Shown here piece after piece: positions 1 to 13,400 of a DNA stretch of 64,000 nt (its first letter is position 1; each line of letters begins with the position of its first letter). The DNA comes from Papilionanthe hookeriana x Papilionanthe teres. Lineage: Eukaryota > Streptophyta > Magnoliopsida > Asparagales > Orchidaceae. The translations under genes and the position numbers were made by a program. The stretch spans positions 36,169,270-36,233,269 of the forward strand of contig CM040422.1 in NCBI GenBank assembly GCA_022702705.1, written 5' to 3'. The notes under the pieces are model-generated. The model was not told the origin of the DNA. It saw nothing but the letters and a program-made list of their open reading frames with translations, and made no database searches.

Positions 1-199
1 GACGAAATGACCAACCCGTTGCCCAATAGATCAAATTTTGACCAAAAAGTGAATTTTAGTCAAAATAGTCAATTTTTGACCTAATGACCATTCCATTGAC
101 CCAATAAGTCAATCTCTGACCAAAAAGTCAACTTTAGTCAAAATAGTCAATCCATGACCCAATGACCAACCCATTGACCCAATTGGTCAACTTTTGACC

Positions 200-265
200 A
201 AAAAGTCAATTTTGGTCAAAATAGTCAATTTTTGTCAAAATAGTCAATTTTGGTCAAAATAGTCA
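200..265 (+). repeat. Local expansion of a 19-bp sub-block
   Basis: The GTCAATTTTGGTCAAAATA sub-block is repeated about three times in a row instead of once per monomer. The same expansion is present at about 46017-46075, so it predates the large duplication. It shows that slippage can act on the sub-block as well as on the 78-bp monomer. Confidence 0.8.
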
Positions 266-1269
266 ATTTTTGACCTAATGACCAATTATTAACCCAATAA
301 GTCAATCTCTGACCAAAAAGTCAACATTGGTTAAAATGACCAATCATTAATGTAATGACCGACCAATTGAAGCAATAGTCAACTTTCGTCTAAAAAGTCA
401 AGTTTAGTCAAAATGGTTAGTTTATGACCCAATAACCAAACCCTCGACTCAACAGGTCAACTTTCGACTAAAAACTCAACTTTGCTCAAAAAGGTCAATT
501 TCGACACAATAACCACCCCATCGACCCAATGAGCTAACTTTTGACCAAAAATTAAATTTTGGTCAATATAATCAATTTTTGACCTAATGACCAATTATTA
601 GCCCAATAAGTCAATCTCTGACCAAAAAGTTAACTGTGATTAAAATGGTAAATCCTTGAGCCAATGACCAACCAATTAGCCAAATAGGTAATCATTTAAC
701 CAAAAAGTCAACTTTTGTCAAAAAGGTGAATCCTTGACCCAATAGGTCAACTTTTGACCAAAAAGTCAATTATGGTCAAAATTATCAATTCTTGAACTAA
801 TGACTGTCTCATTGCCCAAGTGGTAAACTTTTGACTAAAAAGTCAACTTTGGTCAAAATGGTTAATTTCAAACCCAATGACGAAACTATTAATGTAATCG
901 GTCAACTTTTGACCTGAAAGATAACTTTGGTCAAAATGGTCAATCCTTGACCCAATGACCAACCCATTGACGCCATATGTCAACTTTTGAACAAAAAGTC
1001 AACTTTGGTCAAAATGGTCATTCCTTGACCAAATAACCAACCAATTTACCCAATAGTTCGACTTTTGACCAAAATGCCAAGTTTGATCAAAATGGTCAAT
1101 CCTTTAACCAGAGACACGCATTGACCCAATTGGCTAAATTTTGACCAAAAAGCCAATTTTAGTCTAAATAGTCAATTTTAACCTAATGACTACCCATTGA
1201 CCCAATAGGTCAAATTTTTACCAAAAAGTCAACTTTGGTAAAAATGACTAATTTCTGACCTAATAACCA

Positions 1270-4200
1270 ACCCATTGACCTAATAGGTCAACTTTTGATC
1301 AAAAGTCAACATTGGTCAAAATGGTGAATCATTCACCCAATGACCGAATAGGTCAACTTTTGACAAAAAAGTCAATTTTGGTCAAAATGATCAATTTTTG
1401 ACCTAATGACCATTTATTGACCTAATAAGTCAAACTCTAACCAAAATGTTAACTTTGGCCGAAATGGTCCATCCTTGACCAAATGACCAATCCATTAACC
1501 AAATAGGTCAACTTTTGACCAAAAAGTCAACTTTGGTCAAAATGATCAATCATTGACTCAACGACCAACCCACTGATCCAATAGGCCAACTTTTAACCAA
1601 AAGGTCAATTTTGGTAAAAAAAAAGACAATTTTCGACATAAAGGCCAATTATTGACCCAATAAGTCAATTTCTGACCAAAAAAGTCTACTTTGTTCAACA
1701 TGGTCACTCCTTGACCCAATGACAACCTCATTGACCCAAGAGGTAAACTTTTGGCTAAAAAGTAAACTTTGGTCAAAATGGTCAATCCTTGACAAAATGA
1801 CTAACACAATGACCTAATAGGTTAACTTTTGACCAAAAAGTTAACTCTGCTCAAAATGTTAAATCCTTGACACAAATACCAACCCATTGACCCAATAGGT
1901 CAAGTACTGACCAAAAAGTCAATTTTGGTCAAAATAGTTAATTTTTAACCTAATGACCACCCATTGACACTATAGGTCAACTTTTAACCAAAATGTATTC
2001 TTTGGTTAAAATGGTTACTTTCTGACCCAATGACCACCCTATTGACCCAATAGGTCGACTTTTGACCAAAAAGTCAACTTCAGCCAAAATAATAAATCCT
2101 TGACGCAATGACCAACCCATTGATCCAAGAGATCAACTTTTAAGAAAAAAGTCAATTTTGGTCAAAATCATCAAATTTAGATCTATTGACCAATTATTAA
2201 CCTAATAAGCCAATCTCTGACCAAAACGTTAACTTTGGTCAAAATGGTCAATTCTTAACCCAATGACCAACCCATTGACCCTAAAGGTCAACTTTTTGAC
2301 CAAAAACTCAGCTTTGATTAAAATGGTCAATCCTTGACCTAATGACCAACCCATTGACCCGATATGTCAACTTTTGACCAAAAAGTCAATTTTGGTCTAT
2401 GTAGTCAATTTTCAACCAAATGACCACCCCATTAACCTCATAGGTCAACTTTTAACTAAAAAGTCACTTTGGTCAAAATGGCCATATTCTAACCCAATGA
2501 CCAACTTATTGTCCCAATAGGTCAGTTTTTGGCCAAAGAGTTAACTTTAGTCCATATGGTCAATTCTTGATGCATTGACAAACCAACTGACCCAGTATGT
2601 AAACTTTTGACCAAAAAGTGAATTTTAGTTAAAATAGCCAAATTTTTACCTAATGACCAATTATTGACCCAATAAGTCAATCTCTCACTAAAAAGACAAC
2701 TTTGGACAAAATGGTCATTCCTTGACCCAATGACTAAACCATTCACCCAATAGGTCAACTTTTGGACAAAAAATCAACATTGGTCGAAATGGTCCATCCT
2801 TGACCTAATAACTAACCCATTGACCCATTAAGTGAACTTTTGACTAAAAAGTCACTTTTGTTCATAATAGTCAATTTTTAAACTAATGACCACCCCATTG
2901 ACCCAATTTGTCAACTTTCGACCCAAAAATCAACTTTGGTTAAAATGGTTAATTTCTGACCCAATGATCAACCCATTGACCCAATAAGTCAACTTTTCGA
3001 CCAAAAAGTCAACTTCGGCCAAAATGGTCAATGCTTGACCCAATGACCAACCCGTTGACCCAATTCGTCATCTTTTGACCAAAAAGTCAATTTTGGTCAA
3101 AATAGTCAATTTTTGACCTAATGACCAATTATTGACCTAATAAGTCAATCTTTGATCAAAAAGTCAACTTTTTGAAAACGGTATATCAGTGACCCCATAA
3201 TCAACCCATTAACCCAATAGGTCAACTTTTGACCAAAAAGTTAACTTTGGTCAAAATAGTTAATCCTTAACCCAATGACCAACCATTGACCCAATAGGTC
3301 AACTTTTGACCAAAAAGTCAACTTGGTCAAAATTATCAATTTTTGACTTAATTACCACTCATTGACCTAATAGCTTAACTTTGGTTAAAATGGTCAATTT
3401 CTGACCGAATGAATAACCCATTGACCTAATAGGTCAACTTTTGACCAAAAAAAATGATCAATCCTTCACCCCATGACCAACCCATTGACCTAATAGGTCA
3501 ACTTTTGATCAAAAAGCCAACATTGGTCAAAAGGGTTAATCCTTCACCCAATGACCCAATAGATCAACTTTTAACCAAAAAGTCAATTTTAGTCAAAATG
3601 GTCAATTTTCGACCTAATTACCATTTATTGACCCAATAAGTCACTATGTGACCAAAATGTAAACTTTGGCCAAAATGGTCCATCCTTGACCCAATGAACA
3701 ACCCATTGACCAAATAGGGGAACCTTTGACCAAAAAGTTAACTTTGGTCAAAATGATCAATCCTTGACTCAATGACCAACCGATTGATCCAATAGGTCAA
3801 CAGTTGTCCAAAAGGTCAGATTTATTAAAAAAAAGAGAATTTTCGACATAATGACCAACTATTAACCTAATAAGTCAATTTGTGACTGAAAAGTCTTCTT
3901 TGGTCAAAATGGTCACTCATTGACCCAATGACCACCTCATTGACCCAATAGGTCAACTTTTGACCAAAAAGTAAACTTTGATCAAAATGGTTAATCCTTG
4001 ACCCAATAACCAACTCATTGACCCAATAGGTTAACTTTTGACTAAAAAGTCAACTTTGGTCAAAATGCTAAATCCTTGACCCAATGACCAACCCATTCAC
4101 CCAATAGGTCAATTGTTCGCCGAAAAGTAAATTTTGGTTAAAATAGTCAATTTTTGACCTAATGACCACCCATTGACACTATAGGTTAAGTTTTAACCAA

Positions 4201-5990
4201 ATTGTCATCTTTGGTCAAAATGGTTACTTTTTGACCTAATAACACCCCATTGACCCAATGGGTCAACTTTTGACCAAAAATTCAATATTAGTCAAAATAG
4301 TCAATCTTTGTCCTAATGACTAATTATTGTCAAAATAAGTCAATCTCTAACCAAAAAGTCAACTTTGGTCAAAATGGTCAATCCTTGACCTAATGACCAA
4401 CCCTTTGACTGAATAGGTCAACATCCGACCAAAACGTTAATTTTGGTCGATATAGTCAACTTTTCACCTAATGACTGCCCAATTGACCCAATAAGTCAAT
4501 TTTTTACCAAAAAGTCAACCATGGTCAAAATGTTCAATTTTTGACCTAATGACAACCCCATTAATCCAATAAGTCGACTTTTAACCAAAACGTCAACTTC
4601 AGCTAAATGGTAAATCCTAGATGCAATGACCAACCCATCGACCCGTGAGATCAACTTTTAACCTAAAAGTTAATTTTGGTCAAAATCGTCAAATTTAGAT
4701 CTGACGATAAATTATTAACCCAATATGCCAATCTCTGACCAAAATGTTAACTTCAGTCAAAATTGTCAATTTTTGACCCAATGACCAACCCATTAACCCT
4801 AAAGAACAACTTTTAACGAAAAACTCAACTTTGGTTAAAATTGTCAATCCTTAACCCAATGGCCAACCCATTGACCCAAAATGTCAACTTTTGACCAAAA
4901 AGTCAATTTTGGCCGATGTATTCAATTTTCAACCTAATGACCACCCCATTAACCTCATAGTTCAACTTTTAACTAAAAGTCACTTCGAGAAAAATGGTCA
5001 TATTATGACCTAATGACAAAGCAATTGACCAAATAGGTCAGTTTTTAACAAAAAAGTTAACTTTAGTCAAAATGGTCAATTCTTGATGCACTGGCAAACC
5101 CACTGACCCAGTATGTAAACTTTTGACCAAAAAGTCAATTTTAGTCAAAATAGTCAAATTTTGACCTAATGACCAGTTATCGACCCAATAAGTCAATCTC
5201 TCACTTAAAAGACAACTTTGGACAAAATGGTCATTCCTTGACCAGATGACTAAACCATTCACCCAATAGGTCAACTTTTGAACTCAAAATCAACTTTGGT
5301 CGAAATGGTCTATCCTTGACCCGATGACTAACCCATTGACCCAATAGGTGAACTTTTGACTAAAAAGTCACTTTCGTTCATAAAACTCAATTTTTGAACT
5401 AATGACCACCCCATTGACCCAATATGTCAACTTTCGAACAAAAATCAACTTTCGCTAAAATGGTCAATTTCGACCTAATGACCAACCATTGTCCCGATAG
5501 TCAACTTTCGACCAAACAGATCAACTTCGATCAAAATGGTCAATCCTTGATCCAATGACCAACCCGTTGACCCAATTGGTGAACTTTTGACTAAAAAGTG
5601 AATTTTGGTCAAAATAGTCAATTTTTGGCCTAATCATCAATTATTGACACAATACGTCAATCTTTGACGAAAAGTCAACTTGTTGAAAATGGTATATCGA
5701 ATGACCTACGACCAACCCATCGAATCTAACAGTAAACTTTCGACCAAAAAGTCAACTTTAGTTAAAATGGTCAATCCTCGACCCAATGACCAACCTTTGA
5801 TCCAATAGGTCAACTTTCGACCAGAAAGTCAACTTTGGTCAAAATTATCAATTTTTTACTTTATTACCACCTCATTGACCCAATTGGTCAATTTTGGGTA
5901 AAATGGTCAATTTCTAACCCAATGAATAATCCATTGAACAAATAGGTCAACTTTTGACCAAAAAGCAAAAAGATCAATCATTGATCGAAA
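1270..5990 (+). repeat. Higher-order repeat, two units of about 2.5 kb
   Basis: Diagnostic variant monomers recur in order: the CACCCAATGACC...CATTTATTGACC region at about 1330-1420 recurs at 3540-3630; 'CCCATTGACACTATAGG' at about 1967 recurs at about 4170; GATGCA(T/C)TG at about 2569 recurs at about 5083; GTATATC at 3181 recurs at 5691. Spacing is about 2.51 kb, reduced to 2.21 kb where the first unit carries the 275-bp deletion. Unit 1 is about 1270-3480 and unit 2 about 3481-5990. Edges are approximate. Confidence 0.8.
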
Positions 5991-6839
5991 GACCAACCCA
6001 TTAACCCAATATGTCAACTTTGGCCCAAAAAGTCAATTTTGGTCAAAATAGTCAATTATTGATGTAATGACCAATTATTGACCATAATAATTCAATTTTT
6101 TACCAAAAAGTCAACTTTGGTCAAAATGGTCAATCCTTGACCTATTGTCTAACCCATTGACCCAATAGGTCAACTTTTTGTCTAAAAAGTCAACTTTGGT
6201 GAAAAATTTCAAACCACGACCCAACGTTCAAACCCAATAGTACAACATTTGACCAAAAAGTTAATTTTTATTAATATAATTAATTTTTGACCTAATGACC
6301 ACCCCATAGACCCAATAGGTCAACTTTTTACGAAAAAGTCAACTTTGGTTAAAATGGTTAATTTTTGACGCAATGACCAACCCATTGACCCAATGGGTTA
6401 ACCTTCGACAAAAAATTCAGTTTTGGCCAAAATATTCAATTTTGACCTAATGACGAATTATTGACCCAACAACTCAATCTCTGACCTAAAAGTCAACATT
6501 GGTAATAAAAGTCAATCCCTGACCCAATGACCGACCTATTGACCCAATAGGTCAACTTTTGACCAAAAAGTCAACTTTAGTCAAAATGGTCAATTTTTGA
6601 ACCAATGACCAACCCATTGATCCAATCAATCAACCTTTGACCTGAGTAAACTTTGGTCAAAATGATCAATCCTTGAACCAATGAACAACCCGTTGACGCA
6701 ATATGTCAACTTTTGAACAAAAAGTCAATTTTGATCAAAAGGTCAATCCTTAACTAAATGACCAACCAATTTACCCAATAGGTCAACTTCTGACCAAAAT
6801 GTTAACTTTTGTCAAAATGGTCGATCCTCGAACCTATGG

Positions 6840-9800
6840 ATGCACACATTGATCTAATCAGTTAAATTTTGACCGAACTGTCAATTTTGATCAAAATAGT
6901 CAATTTTTAACTTAATGACCCCTCATTGACCCATAGGTCAACTTTTGACCAAAAAGTCAACTTTGGTTAAATTGGTTAATTTCTGACCCAATGACCAACC
7001 CATTGACCTAATAAGTCAACTTTTTACCGAAAAGTCAACTTTAGTCAAAATGGTTAATCCTTGACCCAATAGGTTAACTTTTGACCAAAAAATCAATTTT
7101 GGTCAAAATGTTCAATTTTCGACCTAATGACCATTTATTGACCCAATAAGTCAATCTCTGACCAAATTGTAAACTTTGCTCAAATGGTCAATCCTTGACC
7201 CAATGACTAACCCATTGACCAAATAGGTAAACTTTTGACCAAAAAGTCAACTTTGGTCAAAATGATCAATCTTTAACACAATGACTAACACATTGACCCA
7301 ATAGGTCAACTTTTGACCAAAAGTCAATTTTGGTCAAAACAGTCAATTTTTTTTCCGAATGATCAATTATTGACCCAATAAGTCAATCTCTTACCAAAAA
7401 GTCAACTTTGGTCAAAATAGTCAATCCTGGACCCAATGACCACCCCTTTGATTTAATATGTCTACTTTTGACAAAAAAGTCAACTTTGGTCAAAATGGTC
7501 AATCCATGACCCAATGACCAACCCATTGACCCAATAGGTCAACTTTCGACTAAAAATTTAATTTTGGTCAAAATGGACAATTTTTGACCTTCTGACCAAT
7601 TATTGATGCAATAAGTCAATCTCTGACCAAAATGTCAACTTTGGTAAAAAATGGTTAATCCTTGACCTAATGACAAACCCATTCATCTAATTGGTCAATT
7701 TTTGACCAAAAAATCATCTTTGGTCAAAATGGTCACTCCTTGACCGAATGACCAACCCATTACCCAATAGGTCAAATTTTGACCAAAAAGTCAATTTTTG
7801 ACCGAAAAGTCAATTTTTGTCAAAAAAGTGAATTTTTCACCTAATGACCATCCCATTGACTCAATAGGTCATCCTTTGACCAAACAGTCAACTTTGGTCA
7901 AAATGATCAATCCTTGACCCAATGACCAACCCATTGACACAATAGGTCAACTTTTGACCAAAAAGTTAATTTATGTCACAATAGTCAATTTTTGACCTAT
8001 TGACCTATTATTGACCCAATAAGTCAATCTCTGACCAAAAAGTCAACTTTGGTCAAATTGACCAATCAATGACCTAATGTCCAACCGATTAACCCAGTAG
8101 ATCAACTTTTGTCCAAAAAGTCAAGTTTGGTCAAAATGGTCAGTTTCTGACCCAATGACCCAACCCTTGACTCAATCGGTCAACTTTTGACCAAAAAGTT
8201 AACTTTGCTCAAAATGGTCAATTTCTGACACAATAACCACCCCATTGACCAAATGGGTCAACTTTTGACCAAAAATAAAATTTTGGTCAATATAATTAAT
8301 TTTTGACCTAAAGACCAATTATTGACCAAATTAATCAAAATCTGACTAATTAAGTCAAGGATTAACCATTTTGTTCAAAGTTTACAATTTGAACAGAAAG
8401 TCCACTTTGATCAAAATTGTCAATCCTTGACCAAATGACCATTCAATTTACCGAATAGGTCAACTTCTGGCCAAAATGTCAACTTTGGTCAAAATGGTCA
8501 GTCATTGAACCGTGACATACACATTGACCCAATTGGTTAAATTCGGACCAAATAGTCAATTTTGGTCAAAAAAGTCAATTTTTAATTTAATGACCACCCA
8601 TTGACCCAATAGGTCAACTTTTGACCAAAAAGTCAACTTTGGTTAAATTAGTCAATTTCTGACCCAATGACCAACCCATTGACCTAATACGTCAACTTTT
8701 GACCGAAAAGTTAATTTCGATCAAAATGATTAATCATTGACCCAATGACCGAATAGGTTAACTTTTGACCAAAAAGTCCATTTTGGTCAAAATAATCAAT
8801 TTTCAAATTTCATGACCATTTATTGACCCAATAAGTCAATCTCTGACCAAATTGTAAACTTTGGTCAAAATGGTCAATCATTGACCCAATAACTAACCCA
8901 TTAACTAAATAGGAAAACTTTTGACCAAAAAGTCAACTTTCGTCAAGATGATCAATCTTCAATGAATGACTAACCCATTGACACAATAGGTCAACTTTTG
9001 ACCAAAAGTCAACTTTGGTCAAAACAGACAATTTTTGTTCGAATAACCAATTATTGACCCAATAAGTCAATCTTTTTCCAAAAAGTCAACTTTGGTCAAA
9101 ATAGTCAATCCATGACCTAATGACCAATCCATTGACCCAATAGGTCAACTTTTGCCCAAAAAGTCAACTTTAGTCAAAATGGTTAATCCTTGACCGAATG
9201 ACCAACCCATTGACCCAATAGGTCAACTTTTGACTAAAACTTTATTTGTCAAACTAGACAATTTTTGACCTACTGACCAATTATTTACGCAATAAGTCAA
9301 TCTCTGACCAAAATGTTAACTTTGGTAAAAAAAATGATCAATCCTTGCCCTAATGACAAACACATTCATCCAATTGGTCAAATTTTTACCAAAAAATCAA
9401 CTTTGGTCAAAATGGTTACTCCTTGATCGAATGACCAACCCATCGCCTAATAAGTCAAATTTCGACCAAAAAGTCAATTTTTGTTAAAATAAGTGAATTT
9501 TCGACCTAATGACCATCCCATCGATCCAATAGTCAACCTCCGACCAAAAAGTCAACTTTGGTCAAAATGGTCAATTCTTGACCCAATGACCAACCCATTG
9601 ACCCAATAGGTCAACTTTTGACCAAAAAGTTAATTTCTGTCAAAATAGTCTTTTTTTTACCAATGACCAATTATTGATCCAATAAGTCAATCTCTGACCA
9701 AAAAGTCAACTTTGGTCAAAATGACCAATCATTGACCTAGTGACCAACCGACTGACCAAATAGGTCAACTTTTGTCCAAAAAGTCAAGCTTGGTCAAAAT

Positions 9801-10411
9801 GGTCAATTTCTAACACAACAACCACCCCATTGACCCAATGGTTCAACTTTTGACCAAAAATGAAATTTTGGTCAATATAATCAATTTTTGACCGAATGAA
9901 GTCAAAAACTGACCAAAAAGTCAACTTTGGTCAAAATGGTTAATCCTTGACCCAATGACCAACCAATTGACTAAATTGGTCAACATTAGACTAAAAAGTT
10001 AACTTTGGTCAAAATGGTCAATTCTTGACCCAATGACCCAATATGTCAACTTTTGACCAAAAAGTTAACTATTATCAAAATAGTCAATTTTTGACCTAAT
10101 GACCATCCCATTGACCAAAGAGGTCAACTTTTGACCTTAAAGTTAACTTTGGTCAAAATGGTCAATTTCTGCCCAATGACCAAACCATTGATCAAATCGG
10201 TTAACTTTTGACTAAAAAGTCAAATTTGGTCAAAATGGTCAATCCTTGACCCAATGACCAACCCATTGACGTAATATGTCAATTTTTGAACAAAAAATCA
10301 ATTTTGGTCAAAATGGTAAATCCTTGACCCAATGGTCAACCAATTTACCCAATAGGTCAACTTTTGACCAAAATGTCAACTTTGGTCAATATGGACAATC
10401 CTTTAACCATA
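6840..10411 (+). repeat. Higher-order repeat, two units of about 1.7 and 1.9 kb
   Basis: The rare CACATTGA(C/T) variant monomer lies at about 6843, 8514 and 10412, and the CATTTATTGACC variant at about 7131, 8816 and 10711. Both marker series give spacings near 1.68 and 1.90 kb. The GTATATC marker of the other units is absent here, so this is a different or shortened unit. Boundaries are set by marker and are approximate. Confidence 0.7.
8353..8385 (-). repeat. Inverted half-monomer inside the array (copy A)
   Basis: Read on the minus strand this segment gives the ordinary satellite order GTAAACTTTGAACAAAATGG followed by TTAATCCTTGACT. All surrounding monomers read that way on the plus strand. 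It is a local inversion of about 33-40 bp, flanked by disturbed monomers (AATCTGACTAATTAAG on the left). Confidence 0.85.
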
Positions 10412-13400
10412 GACATACACATTGACCCAATTGTTCAAATTTTGACCAAAAAGTCAATTTTGGACTAAATAGTCAATTTTTAACCTAATGACCACTCATT
10501 GACCCAATAAGTCAACATTTGACCAAAAAGTTGACTTTGGTTAAAATGGTCAATTTCTGACCCAATGACCAACCCATTGACCTATAAGTCAACTTTTGAC
10601 CCAAAAGTCAACTTTGGTCAAGATGGTTAATCCTTGACCCAATGACCCAAAAGGTAAAATTTCAACTAAAAAGTCAATTTGGGTCAAAATGGTCAAGTTT
10701 CAACCTAATGATCATTTATTGACCTAATAAGTCAATCTCTGACCAAAAGGTAAACATTCGCCAAAATGGTCCATCCTTGACTCAATGACCAACTCATTTA
10801 CCAAATAGGTCAACTTTTGACCAAAAAGTCAACTTTCGTCAAAATGATCAATCCTTGACTCAATGACCAACCCATTGACCCAAAAGGTCAACTTTTGAAC
10901 AAAGGGTCAATTTTGGTAAAAAAAAAAGATAATTTTCGGCATAATGACAAATTATTGTCCCAAAAGTCAATCTGTGACCAAAAAGTCTACTTTGGTTAAA
11001 ATGGTCACTCCTTGACCCAATGACCATCTCATTGACCCAAAAGGTCAACTTTTGACAAAGAAATAAACTTTGGTCAAAGTGGTCAATCCTTGACCCAATG
11101 ATCAACTCATTAACCCAATAGGTCAACTTTTGTCAAAATTCTAAATCCTTAACCCAATGACCAATCCATTGACCCAATAGGTCAACTGTTGACCAAAAAG
11201 TCAATTTTAGTCAAAATAGTTTATTTTTGACCTAACGACCACACCATTGGCCGCAAAGGTCAAGTTTAACAAAATGTCATCTTTGGTCAAGATGATTAAT
11301 TTCTTAATCAATGACCACGCCATTGACCAATGGCTGAACTTTTGAGCAAAAATTCAATTTTGGCCAAAATAGTCAATTTTTGACCTAATGACCAATTATT
11401 GACCAAATAAGTCAATCTTGCCCAAAAAGTCAACTTTGGTCAAAATGGTCAATCATTGACCCAAGAACCAACCCATTAACTGAATAGGTCAACATTTAAC
11501 ACAAAAGTTAATTTTGGTCGATATAGTCAATTTTTCACATAATGACTACCCAATTGACCCAATTGGTCAACTTTTGACCAAAAAGTCAACCTTGGTCAAA
11601 ATGTTCAATTTCTGACGTAACGACAACCCCATTAATCCAATAGGTCGACTTTTGACCAAAAAGTCAACTTTGGTTAAAATATTAAATCATTTACGCAATG
11701 ACCAACCCACTAACCGAGGAGATCAAGTTTTAACCAAAAAGTTAATTTTGGTCAAAATTATCAAATTTTGATCTAATAACCAATTATTAACCCAATAAGT
11801 CAATCTCTGACCAAAACATTAACTTTGGTTAAAATGGTTAATTCATTACCAAATGACTAACCCATTGACCCTATTGGTCAACGTTTGACCAAAAACTTAA
11901 CTTTGGTCAAAATGGTCAATCCTTGACCCAATTACCAACCCGTTGAACCAATATGTCAATTTTTGAACAAAAAGTCAATTTTGGTCGATATAGTCAATTT
12001 TCAACCTAATGAATGCCCCATTGACCCCATATGTCAACTTTTGACCAAAAAGTCAACTTTGGTTAAAATGGTCATATTTTGACCCAATGACCAACCCGTT
12101 GACCTAATAGGTCAGTTTTTGAATAAAAAGTTAACTTTTGTCAAAATGGTCAAGACTTGGTGCAATGAAAAATCCATTGACCCAGTATGTCAACTTTTGA
12201 CTAAAAAGTCAATTTTGGTCAAAATAGTTAATTTTTGACCTAATGACCAATTATTGAGCCAATAAGTCAATCTCTGACTAAAAAGACAACTTTGGTCAAA
12301 ATGGTCAATACTTGACCCAATGACTAGCCCGTTCACCCATTAGGTCAACTTTTGAACAAAAGATTAACTTTGGTCAAAATGGTCCATCCTTTACCCAATG
12401 ACCACCCCATTGACCCAATAGGTGAACTTTTGACTAAAAAGTCACTTTTGTTCATAATAGTCAATTTTTTAACTAATGACCACCCCATTGACCCAGTATG
12501 TTAACTTTCGACCCAAAAATCAACTTTGGTTAAAATGGTCAATTTCTGAACCAAAGATCAATCCATTGACCAACAGATTGACCCAATAGGTCAACTTTTG
12601 ATCAAAAAGTCAACCTCGGTCAAAATGGTCAATCCGTGACCCAAAGACCAACCCGTTAACCCAATTGATCAACTTTTGACCAAAAAAGTCGATTTTGGTC
12701 GAAATAGTAAATTTTTTATATAATGACTAATTATTGACCCAATAAGTTAATCTTTGACAAAAAAAAGTCAACTTTTTTAAAACAGTATAACAGTGACCCC
12801 ATGACGAACCCGTTGACCTAATTGGTCATCTTTTGACCAAAAACTGAACTTTGGTCAAAATGTCCAATCCTTTACCCAATGACCAACCATTGACCCAATA
12901 GGTCAATTTTTGACCAAAAAGTTAACTTTGGTCGAAATGGTCATCTTTTGACCTAATTACCACCTTATTGACCCAAAAGGTCAACTTTGGTTAAAAATGA
13001 TCAATTTCTGATCCAATGAATAACCAATTGACCCAATAGGTCAACTTTTGACCAAAAATCAAAATGATCAATCCTTGACCCAATGACTAACCCATTAACC
13101 CAGTAGGTCAACTTTTGCCCAAAAAGTCAATTTTTGTCAGAATAGTTAATTTTTTACCTCATGACCAATTATTGACCACAACAATTCAATCTCTGACCAA
13201 AAAGTCAATTTTGGTCAAAATGGTCAATCCTTAACCCAATGACCAACCCATTGATTCAATAGGTCAACTTTTGTCCAAAAAGTTAACTTTGGTCAAAAAT
13301 GTCAATCCATGACCAAATGTTCAACCTATTGACAAAATATGTCAACTTTTGACCAAAATGTCAATATTGACGAAATAGTTAATTTTTGACCTAAGGACCA

